From contig CALNYX010000017.1 of NCBI GenBank assembly GCA_942490925.1, positions 868,001 to 932,000 on the forward strand: DNA of 64,000 nt. The letters run 5' to 3'. This document shows, piece by piece, positions 7,104 through 14,795 of this stretch. The stretch comes from CALNYX01 sp942490925 (lineage in GTDB: Bacteria; Chlamydiota; Chlamydiia; Chlamydiales; JAAKFR01). Below the pieces are notes generated by a model, which saw only the letters and a list, made by a program, of their open reading frames with translations, did no database searches and was not told the DNA's origin. Each line of letters opens with the position of its first letter. Within the stretch, counting starts at the first letter, position 1. The position numbers and the translations under genes are program-made.

Positions 7104-7520
7104 ATGAAAAAAATTACACTACTACTTATTTTACTAACCTCAGCCCTGCATGCAGATCCAACTTTTTTGTATGGTAATGTGCATGCAATGGGCGGCATTC
7201 CGATGGTTGGGCTTGGACTGCGCTCTGGAAGCTTAGATCTTTCGGCATCAGCTCTTTCTCCTAGCCTCTTTCATACGAGAGCTCTCTATCTGATTCATCC
7301 TCTGCATCAGGGACTCTACATAGGAAGCGGGTTTGGAATGCTAGCTGAAGCTGAATCGATCCGAGGGGTCAGCGCTTCTGCTGAGGCAACGATTGGGTTC
7401 CAATGGCAGACTAAAAAGAGGCGCTCCTTTTTTATCGAAGCGAATGCAACAGCCCCTGTTGAAAAACCGTCAGGAACTGCACGCGTCTGGCCAGGGGTTA
7501 CCTTTGGCTTTGGGTTTTAG
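7104..7520 (+). CDS. Small outer-membrane beta-barrel candidate
   Basis: 138 residues with signal peptide MKKITLLLILLTSALHA followed by DPTFLYG. The mature part alternates polar and hydrophobic residues and ends in a phenylalanine (VTFGFGF), as outer-membrane barrel proteins do. Several Gly-rich strand-like segments (GLYIGSGFGMLAEAES, SASAEATIGFQW) support this. A longer frame from 7050 is open but the signal peptide fixes the start at 7104. No conserved family recognised. Expressed from its own promoter at 7066-7094. Confidence 0.6.
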   Translation: MKKITLLLILLTSALHADPTFLYGNVHAMGGIPMVGLGLRSGSLDLSASALSPSLFHTRALYLIHPLHQGLYIGSGFGMLAEAESIRGVSASAEATIGFQWQTKKRRSFFIEANATAPVEKPSGTARVWPGVTFGFGF

Positions 7521-7523
7521 GCG

Positions 7524-7910
7524 ATGTTTGCAATAAGGCGCACAATACAGATGGTGCATCTGTATACACAACGCTCTCTAGCCACACCGAATGAAAGGAT
7601 CTCACGTCTTGCGCTTCATCAGATGCTCTATGTCGCACATCAGTCCGTTGGATGTAGTGAGGAAGCTACTGCGCATTATAGAGCTGCCTCAGCCTTGCAA
7701 TTTTTTCGTTTCTCAAAGGATTGGGACACAAAACGGACCTATGAGGATCTTTTAGCCAAAGATCCCTCTTCACTCAGTGAATGGGACACCGCAAGTATTG
7801 TGACGCTCTATCATACAGCAATGACCAACGCAACTGATCCTAAAATAAAGGGGCTTTTTCATAAAAAGGTCATCTTATTCAAGCCAGATTCTTTCGAATA
7901 TTATGAGTAG
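7524..7910 (+). CDS. Unknown 128-residue protein
   Basis: Not recognised. Starts 3 bases after the stop of the barrel candidate, so probably co-transcribed. Mostly helical in appearance with a TPR-like flavour (EATAHYRAASALQFFRF, TKRTYEDLLAKDP). No signal peptide, membrane segment or known motif. The ATG at 7524 has only a weak site; an in-frame ATG at 7551 is an alternative start. Confidence 0.5.
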   Translation: MFAIRRTIQMVHLYTQRSLATPNERISRLALHQMLYVAHQSVGCSEEATAHYRAASALQFFRFSKDWDTKRTYEDLLAKDPSSLSEWDTASIVTLYHTAMTNATDPKIKGLFHKKVILFKPDSFEYYE

Positions 7911-7913
7911 CAT

Positions 7914-8357
7914 ATGTTTATAAGATCAGCCATGTCCGGAATCTCACATGCACGCTTTTATCACACACTCACTGCTGAAACGCTTGCACGCAGTTTACGT
8001 GCAAGAGGAATTGATATCTCAGTGGATGAAATCACAGATTTCTTTTCAAAAGCGCACTTGCCTCAAGCGGCAGATCAGCAAAGAGCACATAGAGGCAGCC
8101 ATCGTGGTAGCGCGGCTCTAAATAGACGAATCGCTCCGTTGCCAAACCATGCGAAGAGTCGGATATTCGCTCTGCCAAGGCAATATATGCTTCTCCAACC
8201 TTTTCGAATTCACCTTTTATTTTCGCAAAATACCCATCTAAGACAGATTGCACTTCGTGCTTGTCGACTTCATAAAGGCGTACATCGAGAAATGCTGGCA
8301 TCCCCAAAGCCGTCTCTCCCAAGTAGAGCCGCTTCACGACCAACGGGTCAGAAATAA
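7914..8357 (+). pseudogene. Probable 5' remnant of a gene, running antisense into the next gene
   Basis: The first 39-45 codons (MFIRSAMSGISHARFYH... to VDEITDFF) have ordinary protein composition and follow the previous stop by 3 bases. From 8032 on, the frame is antisense to a well-supported minus-strand gene and turns into Arg/His/Ser-rich sequence typical of a shadow frame. I read it as the start of a gene whose 3' part was lost when this junction formed. It could instead be a short real protein that reads through; weak either way. Confidence 0.25.
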
Positions 8358-8634
8358 ACAGTACATTGTACAAATCTTTGGGCAGCGTAAATGGAATCGA
8401 GGCCTGCAACTGAGTTAATTTCTCAATAGCCAAAGCTAAAAGTTTCTCTTTGGGCTCCTTTTGTGTCGCGCAAAATTCATCGAATAATTCTAGATCAACA
8501 GACCATGGCTCTTCGACATCTGGTTGGGTTGCCAACCATGGATGCTGACAAATCACAACTGGAAGAGGCACTGCTGGCCGGAGATTGACAACCTCTTCAA
8601 ACTGCGCGAGAAAAAGCAAAGCAAAAAGAAACAT
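8032..8634 (-). CDS. Unknown exported protein
   Basis: 200 residues with a short hydrophobic N-terminus (MFLFALLFLAQ) that looks like a signal peptide. The rest is a mix of helices and strands with no motif I know (LTQLQASIPFTLPKDLYNVLF, GYFAKIKGEFEKVGEAYIALAERI). It lies 32 bp downstream of phoH on the same strand and is likely co-transcribed with it. The 3' end overlaps the putative gene remnant on the plus strand. Reading frame quality is good across the full length. Confidence 0.6.
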   Translation of the reverse strand: MFLFALLFLAQFEEVVNLRPAVPLPVVICQHPWLATQPDVEEPWSVDLELFDEFCATQKEPKEKLLALAIEKLTQLQASIPFTLPKDLYNVLFISDPLVVKRLYLGETALGMPAFLDVRLYEVDKHEVQSVLDGYFAKIKGEFEKVGEAYIALAERISDSSHGLATERFVYLEPRYHDGCLYVLFADLPLEASALLKRNL

Positions 8635-8666
8635 AGAGGTGTTTTACAAAAGAAAAGTTTTCAAAG

Positions 8667-9980
8667 CTACATAATTTCAGCAGCTGCTGCTGCAAGCTCT
8701 GAGCGCTCAGTGCGTTCCATGAAAATATGCCCAAAGAGTGGCTGGTTTTTAAAACGGGAAACGAGATAGGTCAAACCGTTTGAATTGAGATCCAAATAGG
8801 GATTGTCAATCTGCGATGGATCCCCTGTTAACACAACCTTTGTCCCTTTGCCAGCACGTGAGATGATCGTTTTAATCTCGTGAGGCGTCAAGTTTTGCGC
8901 CTCATCAATAATTATGTACATCTTAGGCAGAGAACGCCCGCGGATATAGGTGACTGCTTCCATCTCAAGTTTTTTACTCTCTGTCACCCAACGAAGCGTC
9001 TCATTGGGCTCACTGCCCGTCGACTCACAAAGATATTCTAGATTATCGTAGATCGGCTGCATCCAATGTGCAAGCTTCTCCTCTTTTAACCCAGGCAAGA
9101 ATCCAATGTCTTTTCCAAGAGGCACAATCGGACGACTCACCAAAATACGCGTATATGTCCCCTCATCAAAGACCTTACGCAAACCTGCCGAAAGAGCCAA
9201 AAGCGTCTTGCCAGTTCCTGCCTGCCCAATGAGTGTTACGCACTTAACATCATCTCTAAGCAGAAGGTCCATCGCACAACGCTGCTCCATATTGAGCGGT
9301 GTGACTCCCCAAACATTGGGAGGTAACTTTAGAAGCGAAACAATCTGCTTGAGCTTAGGGTCGTATTTACCTACTGCTGAAGATTGCTCCGGTGACTGCA
9401 TCAAGCAATATTCATTCGGTAAAAACTCGTGCTCCTTAATCGCTACACGCCCATCCTTGTAGAATAGATCAATTTCATGCTTAGGTAAATCTAGACGGCG
9501 GTAACCCTTGTAAAGATCGAACGAAAACTTCTTGTTTTCATAATCCTCAGCCTCTAAACCCATTGCTTCTGCTTTTACACGCATCGCAAGATCTTTAGAA
9601 ACAAAGACCACACGCTCTCCTTTTTCTAGCAAAAAGAGAGCTGCCATCAAAATTCGGTAGCTCGTGTTACTCAGCGATAAGGCGAAATTAGGACTATAAT
9701 CGTTTTTGATCTCAAGTTGGATCCGAATACGTGTCCCATTTTCGAGTGCAATGCCTTGATGGAGATCCCCCTCCCCCTCTTGCTTGAGATTATCAAAGCA
9801 CCAAAGGACTGACCGTGCATTTTTTCCAGGTTCATCCCGATATTTTTTCATCTGAGCTAACTCTTCTAAAACAGCGATGGGTATAACCACATCGTTATTT
9901 CCAAAAGCATTGAGTGCTTCAGGGTCGTGAATCAATGTATTCGTGTCGAGGACGAAAGTTTTACGCCCAGCCTTATTCAC
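8667..9980 (-). CDS. phoH: PhoH-like ATPase with N-terminal PIN domain
   Basis: Two-domain RNA-metabolism protein. The N-terminal PIN nuclease domain begins KTFVLDTNTLIHDP with its acidic metal site, followed by EELAQMKKYRDEPGKNARS; the C-terminal PhoH ATPase has Walker A GQAGTGKT and Walker B YIIIDEAQN, then TGDPSQID. I placed the start at a GTG (9978-9980, VNKAGRKTF), because AGGAG lies 8 nt upstream and the family begins just here; the frame extends to 10109 without a good site. 437 residues. In C. trachomatis phoH (CT015) lies between cydB and CT016, the same neighbourhood as here once the insert at 12.7-16.9 kb is removed. Confidence 0.88.
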   Translation of the reverse strand: MNKAGRKTFVLDTNTLIHDPEALNAFGNNDVVIPIAVLEELAQMKKYRDEPGKNARSVLWCFDNLKQEGEGDLHQGIALENGTRIRIQLEIKNDYSPNFALSLSNTSYRILMAALFLLEKGERVVFVSKDLAMRVKAEAMGLEAEDYENKKFSFDLYKGYRRLDLPKHEIDLFYKDGRVAIKEHEFLPNEYCLMQSPEQSSAVGKYDPKLKQIVSLLKLPPNVWGVTPLNMEQRCAMDLLLRDDVKCVTLIGQAGTGKTLLALSAGLRKVFDEGTYTRILVSRPIVPLGKDIGFLPGLKEEKLAHWMQPIYDNLEYLCESTGSEPNETLRWVTESKKLEMEAVTYIRGRSLPKMYIIIDEAQNLTPHEIKTIISRAGKGTKVVLTGDPSQIDNPYLDLNSNGLTYLVSRFKNQPLFGHIFMERTERSELAAAAAEIM

Positions 9981-10127
9981 CCAGCTAGCTCCTGTTTGAA
10001 AGCTCAGCAAAAACAGAGCTTTCGTTCTAAATCGTGACTTTAGCCAGAGTCCCGTAATATAGGCAATAAAAAATTGTTTTGACCTAAAATTAGCACTACC
10101 TATCCTCAAGTGCTAAGAAATCATTGC

Positions 10128-10157
10128 TTGAAATAAGAGATTCAGGTAAACTATAAG
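10128..10157 (+). promoter_or_regulatory. Predicted promoter of the SWIM-like zinc protein gene
   Basis: TTGAAA (10128-10133), 18-bp spacer, TATAAG (10152-10157); AGGGG at 10174-10178 precedes the ATG at 10184. Confidence 0.55.
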
Positions 10158-10183
10158 GACAGAAGCAAACCCTAGGGGTCTAG

Positions 10184-10912
10184 ATGAAAGCCAAAATAAA
10201 TGAAAATATTATTTGTATTCCGCCATTTATCTCAACAAGTTGGGATCGAGTAACTTTCATGCAAACAAATCAGGGAGAAGAGGGTGAACTCTCACTTCAA
10301 CTCCACCTTGATGATGGAAGCAATATCTATATCAAAAACCTCGACAAGGCTTTGATTGATCTCGCATTTTCGGCGCATTTGAAATATCTGGAGCAGAAAA
10401 AAGAGCCTGCTGCCCAAGGCGAAGGCCCGCTTGGCTTCCTTCAGCAAGCACTTGGTCTTTCTGCTGAGCAAATTGAATCGATGCCGCTACGCTTTGGAGT
10501 CTCTGGGGTTCCAGGTTTCGAAAACTTGGAAATGGCTATGCAACACAATTTAGCGCAAGCAGATACACCCGACTTACCAAATGAAGTGCTCGAAAAAATC
10601 TCTGGCATTGCAAAGATGGTCACTAATGGAGATTTAGGTAATTTCCCAAAACCTGAACCTCACTGCAATTGTCCACACTGTCAACTAGCACGTGCTGTTC
10701 ATGGGATTGAAAAAGAGCATACTGCTGAAGAAATCACTGACGAAGATCTTCTCTTTCGTGATTGGGAGATCAAAGAGAGCGGCGAGAATCTTTACGTTGT
10801 AACAAATCCTCTTGATCCTAAAGAGCAGTATAATGTCTATCTAGGCACACCTGTCGGGTGCACTTGTGGAGAGTCTCATTGCGAACACATCAAAGCTGTC
10901 CTGCTTCACTAG
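10184..10912 (+). CDS. Conserved chlamydial protein with SWIM-like zinc motif (CT016-type position)
   Basis: 242 residues, no signal peptide. The C-terminus holds VGCTCGESHCEHIKAVL, a C-x-C-x4-C-x-H pattern like a SWIM zinc finger, usually for DNA or protein binding. A second cluster, CNCPHCQ, sits at about residue 165. The middle is helical with LGFLQQALGLSAEQIESMPLRFG. The ATG has AGGGG 5 nt upstream and its own promoter. The gene lies between phoH and the SH3 adhesin candidate, the place of CT016 in C. trachomatis as I recall the order; orthology is inferred from position. Function unknown. Confidence 0.7.
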   Translation: MKAKINENIICIPPFISTSWDRVTFMQTNQGEEGELSLQLHLDDGSNIYIKNLDKALIDLAFSAHLKYLEQKKEPAAQGEGPLGFLQQALGLSAEQIESMPLRFGVSGVPGFENLEMAMQHNLAQADTPDLPNEVLEKISGIAKMVTNGDLGNFPKPEPHCNCPHCQLARAVHGIEKEHTAEEITDEDLLFRDWEIKESGENLYVVTNPLDPKEQYNVYLGTPVGCTCGESHCEHIKAVLLH

Positions 10913-10995
10913 CAAAAAGAAAAGCACAATTCTCTTGAACAATTCACCGAAAGCGGGTAAAAAGGAGGACTAAAAACCCTCTAATGGAGTTGTTC

Positions 10996-12192
10996 ATGTT
11001 GAGTAAACTTCTCACTTTTGCAGCTTGTGTATTTTTAAGTAGCACAGCTTTTGCTAATTTTGAGCCTTTCACCGCTAAAGTTACAGGAACGAAAGTTCGA
11101 TTACGTACCCAGCCTAGTCTAGAAGGGCATGTCGTACGTGAAACTGCGTGTGGTGAAATGTTCGCCGTAACTGGTGAGGTCGAAGGTTTCTATGCCATTA
11201 CACCTCCGAAAGGTACAAAAGGATATGTATTCCGCACATTTGTCTTAGATGGCACTGTTGAAGGTGAACATGTCAATGTCCGTCTCTATCCTGATATTGA
11301 AGCGCCGATTATTGCCCAGCTTAATACCGGTGATAAAATCAATCCAATTGTCAGTGATGTAAACAACAAGTGGCTGGTCATTGATCTCCCAAGTACAGCA
11401 ACTTTCTACCTGGCTCATGAATACATTGAAAAAATTGGACCTGTAGAGCTCCTTGCAAAGCTTGAAGCACGTCACAAAGAAGCGACGCACTGCTTAAACT
11501 CTGTTTTCCTATATGCACAATCAGAGATTCAAAAGCCTTTGCAGCAAATCGACCTCGATAGCATTAACAAGCGCTTTGTGGAATTGCAAACGAGCTACTC
11601 AGATCTTCCTGAGATTGTAGAGAGCGCACAAGAGGCCTCTCACCTATTGCAAGATGTCTATGTTCAGAAGAAGATTGCTTTCCTAGAGAGCAAAGCTGAG
11701 CAGACAGCTTCAGTCTTTGAAGTCGACCCTGTACATCTAGAAAAACTTGCAGCTCTAGGAATTGATATTCCAGCTCGCCATGGTGAACTTGATGTGGGCC
11801 GCATTGCACATGCTGCATCGAATACGCTAGGACTTGCTACAACAATTGGCGATGGAACAATCACTGACAAGATGCTCGTTTGGAAGCCTCTTGAGCAGTC
11901 GATCTACCACCTTTGGGCAGTCGCACATGGCGAAAGCTCAATGGAAGAGTTCTATAAAACAGAGCAAGATAACGCGATTTTCCTATCAGGAATTATTGAG
12001 CCGTACAATCGTCCTGTAAAGAACTTGCCTGGCGACTACCTGATTCGTTGTGATAATCACCCAATCGCCTTCTTGTACAGCACCAAGATTGACTTGCAAA
12101 GACTAGTTGGACGCAACGTGACTATTATGGCAACGCCACGTCCAAATAATAACTTTGCATTCCCAGCTTATTTCGTGCTTTCTGTTGAATAG
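10996..12192 (+). CDS. Exported tandem bacterial SH3 protein, adhesin candidate (CT017/Ctad1-like)
   Basis: 398 residues. The signal peptide MLSKLLTFAACVFLSSTAFA is followed by two SH3_3 domains: first GTKVRLRTQPSLEGHVVRE...KGYVFRTFV, second GEHVNVRLYPDIEAPIIAQL...YLAHEYI. The rest is a helical region (LEARHKEATHCLNSVFLYAQ) and a C-terminal globular part. I prefer the ATG at 10996 because GGAG lies 6 nt upstream; an ATG at 10984 adds four residues. In C. trachomatis the protein in this place, CT017 (Ctad1), is a surface adhesin that binds host integrin through tandem SH3 domains, which is the basis for the host-contact guess. SH3 domains may also bind peptidoglycan. Confidence 0.78.
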   Translation: MLSKLLTFAACVFLSSTAFANFEPFTAKVTGTKVRLRTQPSLEGHVVRETACGEMFAVTGEVEGFYAITPPKGTKGYVFRTFVLDGTVEGEHVNVRLYPDIEAPIIAQLNTGDKINPIVSDVNNKWLVIDLPSTATFYLAHEYIEKIGPVELLAKLEARHKEATHCLNSVFLYAQSEIQKPLQQIDLDSINKRFVELQTSYSDLPEIVESAQEASHLLQDVYVQKKIAFLESKAEQTASVFEVDPVHLEKLAALGIDIPARHGELDVGRIAHAASNTLGLATTIGDGTITDKMLVWKPLEQSIYHLWAVAHGESSMEEFYKTEQDNAIFLSGIIEPYNRPVKNLPGDYLIRCDNHPIAFLYSTKIDLQRLVGRNVTIMATPRPNNNFAFPAYFVLSVE

Positions 12193-12248
12193 CAGGAATT
12201 TACATTAATTCAAAGACCTTATAAAATTCTCCTGTAACGGAGGTTTTT

Positions 12249-12569
12249 ATGAGGTCTTTTTTATTTACAGTCCTATTATCTTGTAGTGCATTTGCCAGCG
12301 AACTGAGCGATGAGCTTGAGTTGATCAAGCTACGCACAGAGCAAAAAGTTGAGTGGGCACATGCTGAAGCTATCAAATATCAGCAGCTTTCTGAGAAAGA
12401 AGAGGTAGCTGAATTAAAGACTACCTATCTCAATTCTGCCACTAAATTTTTTGAACTTGAAAGACAGTATCACACAGAGCTTTCGATCTACGGCGTTGTT
12501 GCTCAAATAGAAAAAGAGTACCGAGAGTTCGAGGAAGAAGATTCAAGTGATTTTTATGAAGCTGACTAG
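12249..12569 (+). CDS. Small exported coiled-coil protein
   Basis: 106 residues. Signal peptide MRSFLFTVLLSCSAFA, then an almost fully helical charged chain (DELELIKLRTEQKVEWAHAEAIKYQQ, ATKFFELERQYHTELSIYG) ending in an acidic tail EEEDSSDFYEAD. GGAGG 6 nt before the ATG is a strong ribosome binding site. It follows the SH3 protein by 56 bp and may share its transcript. It resembles no family I can name; its position corresponds to CT018 in C. trachomatis. It is the last gene before the repeat-bracketed insert. Confidence 0.62.
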   Translation: MRSFLFTVLLSCSAFASELSDELELIKLRTEQKVEWAHAEAIKYQQLSEKEEVAELKTTYLNSATKFFELERQYHTELSIYGVVAQIEKEYREFEEEDSSDFYEAD

Positions 12570-12828
12570 ATAGTGTCATCATGAGATAACGAATATGCTA
12601 TTTGTAGCTGTTGCGGTCGATTTTAATACGCAGCACGAGAGATCAATCGAGTGAGGACAAAATCAGCCAAGAGACTTCACTTTGCAACCTAGCTCTGAAA
12701 ACACTCAGTAGCTATGAAGGGCGAAGCTAACCCCTTCAACAATTGTTCTCATCTGTGATAATGTTAAGGGTAAACAATGAAGAAGCGGTAGTAGTCCAAT
12801 AGGCCGTATTATTTCAGCTCGTTAGCAG
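12570..12828. other. 259-bp intergenic stretch with repeat fragments
   Basis: Contains, from left: a degenerate palindromic stretch at 12611-12660 (TCGATT with AATCGA; CGAGAGATC) that resembles the inverted repeat at 57620-57718; the 50-bp direct repeat; and at 12722-12736 CGAAGCTAACCCCTT, identical to the core of the 161-bp element copy at 27618-27778, here inside a small hairpin TGAAGGG...CCCTTCA. No gene seen. Confidence 0.5.
12667..12716. repeat. 50-bp direct repeat, left copy
   Basis: Perfectly identical to 16884-16933. The last bases contain a copy of the 3' end of cydB (the codons for its final Ser-Tyr-stop on the minus strand), but no cydB coding sequence follows here. The repeat contains the hairpin AGCTCTGA...TCAG-T-AGCT. 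Together the copies bracket the WD40 and autotransporter genes. Confidence 0.9.
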
Positions 12829-14691
12829 CTAAAACCACTTATGTGTTTTAGGAAGTTGGAAGGACAAAATTGAGACTCCTTTTTGGCCACATGTGGCTAA
12901 GCGTCCGTCCGGTATTTGGGTTACGTGTAGAGCGGGATCTCCTTCTAAGCACTGAATAGGGTTTTTCTTGTTTACGTCCCAAATATGGAGTTCCCCACCT
13001 GTTGAAAGTGTAGCAAAGAGGTTAGGTGCTTTAGCTATGGGATAGATCTGACGAATTGAATGTGTACCAGCAAATAAACGCATCTTACCATCTCCTGGAC
13101 GAAAGTAGAGTTCGCTTCCTTTAGAAAGCACATAACCTAAAGGTAGTGCTAAAAGTTGCTCTGTCTCGTCAAAGTCACTATTTGTTGCTGTCCCAGCTTT
13201 ACCATCAAAGAAGCTCCAAACTTTGCTAACTTGATCTTGACCAATTGAAATAAGCGTGCCATCTAAGCCATTGAATAGAGCAACAACAGAGCCTTTGTGA
13301 GCTTGGTTACTTCGTTTTATCTCTCCAGTGGTCAAATTCCTTACTTGGATTTTGCCATCTGGCAGGCCAAGCGCAATACACTCTTTTCCAAATGATTCAA
13401 TACATGTGAATGCTGGTAAATGAAGTTCATGGACCGCATTTTGGATGACTGGATCCCAAACAATAATCCCCGTTTCTGTTACAAGAAGGATATGATCATT
13501 GTGTAAAAATGCTCTTTGAAAGACGTGTTTAGGTAGGAAATGTTTACTAACCGTTTCGGTTCGTGTATTGAGAATTTTAAAACCACCAGACTTACACAAG
13601 CAGACAATTTGGTACATATTTAATGCAAGTACCTGCCTCACATCAATACCTGTAAGGTATTGCACAGAGGCATAGTTGCGAAAAAGAGTTCCTTTTTGGA
13701 TAACAGCATGAAAAGCTGTGATTCCTTCACGTGAACAAACTGTCTGAACATGAGAATAGGCCTGCCAGGCAGATGCTAGGGGGTATTTTGCTAGCAAGAA
13801 ATTCCATTGTAGCACTTTATGGGCAGAAGCTGAGACAAGTGATCCATCTGCTAAACAGCTAACATTTAGAATAGGTTCTTCATGCGCTGCGTAGTTAGCA
13901 ATAGGAGTCCAGGTTCTGGTATCCCATACACAGATAAGTCCTTGCTGAGATCCTGAGATAAAATGATGCTGATCATACACTACAAGTGACAAGGCCTCTT
14001 CATGAGCCTTTACCTCACCATCAGCCCGCAGAGAAAAATCGCAATGAGACGAGACAAGCTGACCTTGCATCTCAATGCAACAGAGCATTGGACTCGGCTC
14101 TTTACGGTTACTAGAAGGGAAATAACATCTAGTGCCAGAATTCCATGTATAGAAGTGTGTATCTCCCATGGATTGGGAAGAGAGAATACTTCCATCATGC
14201 ATCCGATAAAGAGTTGTAACAGATGATGCATGCCCAAATAGAGTGCAAGTATGGCTATTTGTTGCACTATTCCAAAAGCTGACATGTCCAGACTCTGAGC
14301 CAATCACAACAGTCTGGTCAAAAGTAATAACACAGGTTACCTTAGTTACAAACTCTAGTTGGTAAGAGGTGGTGGAGAGAGGACAATCTGGCGACCAAAC
14401 CTCAACGCTCCTGCTCCCTTCTTTTGAAGAGACAACTCGATCATCCGGAAGCATTCCCCATAAGTGAAGTTTTTTGTCAGTAGGTAAAACCTTATCTCCT
14501 ACATTAAGGCCTCCCTCAGCATTACTAACCACCAGAGTTCCATCTCGAAGGAGGAGGGCGCTGTGAATAGAGGGTGTGTTTCTCGTTAAGATTTTAGGGA
14601 CAAGCAGACCTATTTTTTCTACATTTGTACTACCGGAATATGTAAATAAGCGGGAAAGTCGAGCTCTAACTGATAGAAAAGAATTAACCAT
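12829..14691 (-). CDS. WD40-repeat beta-propeller protein
   Basis: 620 residues made of degenerate WD40 units. Clear blade ends are SGHVSFWNS, GLICVWDTRTW, GIIVWDPVI, GKIQVRNLTTG, QVSKVWSFFDG and GELHIWDVNKK; some blades are preceded by a GH- or AH-type turn (LFGHASSV, NYAAHEEP, QAHKGSVV). The length suits about 12-14 blades, that is two seven-bladed propellers. No enzymatic domain, signal peptide or membrane segment. Such proteins are protein-binding scaffolds; in intracellular bacteria they may be secreted to bind host proteins. It is divergent from the autotransporter gene and shares the palindrome at 14743-14768. No orthologue at this place in C. trachomatis, so it is an insertion. Confidence 0.8.
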   Translation of the reverse strand: MVNSFLSVRARLSRLFTYSGSTNVEKIGLLVPKILTRNTPSIHSALLLRDGTLVVSNAEGGLNVGDKVLPTDKKLHLWGMLPDDRVVSSKEGSRSVEVWSPDCPLSTTSYQLEFVTKVTCVITFDQTVVIGSESGHVSFWNSATNSHTCTLFGHASSVTTLYRMHDGSILSSQSMGDTHFYTWNSGTRCYFPSSNRKEPSPMLCCIEMQGQLVSSHCDFSLRADGEVKAHEEALSLVVYDQHHFISGSQQGLICVWDTRTWTPIANYAAHEEPILNVSCLADGSLVSASAHKVLQWNFLLAKYPLASAWQAYSHVQTVCSREGITAFHAVIQKGTLFRNYASVQYLTGIDVRQVLALNMYQIVCLCKSGGFKILNTRTETVSKHFLPKHVFQRAFLHNDHILLVTETGIIVWDPVIQNAVHELHLPAFTCIESFGKECIALGLPDGKIQVRNLTTGEIKRSNQAHKGSVVALFNGLDGTLISIGQDQVSKVWSFFDGKAGTATNSDFDETEQLLALPLGYVLSKGSELYFRPGDGKMRLFAGTHSIRQIYPIAKAPNLFATLSTGGELHIWDVNKKNPIQCLEGDPALHVTQIPDGRLATCGQKGVSILSFQLPKTHKWF

Positions 14692-14721
14692 TAACTACTC
14701 AATATTTTGAATTAACTAATC

Positions 14722-14795
14722 ATTATAAATCGATCTATCCATTTTATGCAATTTTTTTTTTGCATAAAGCCGGAATAGTGTATATAGTCTCAAGT
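14722..14795. promoter_or_regulatory. Divergent promoter pair built around a palindrome
   Basis: The inverted repeat TTTATGCAA - T8 - TTGCATAAA (14743-14768) supplies a TTGCAT -35-like box to both sides. Leftward: TTGCAT (14751-14746), 18 bp, TATAAT (14727-14722) for the WD40 gene. Rightward: TTGCAT (14760-14765), 17 bp, TATAGT (14783-14788), then 7 nt to the ATG at 14796 (leaderless layout). A regulator binding the palindrome would control both genes together. Confidence 0.6.
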
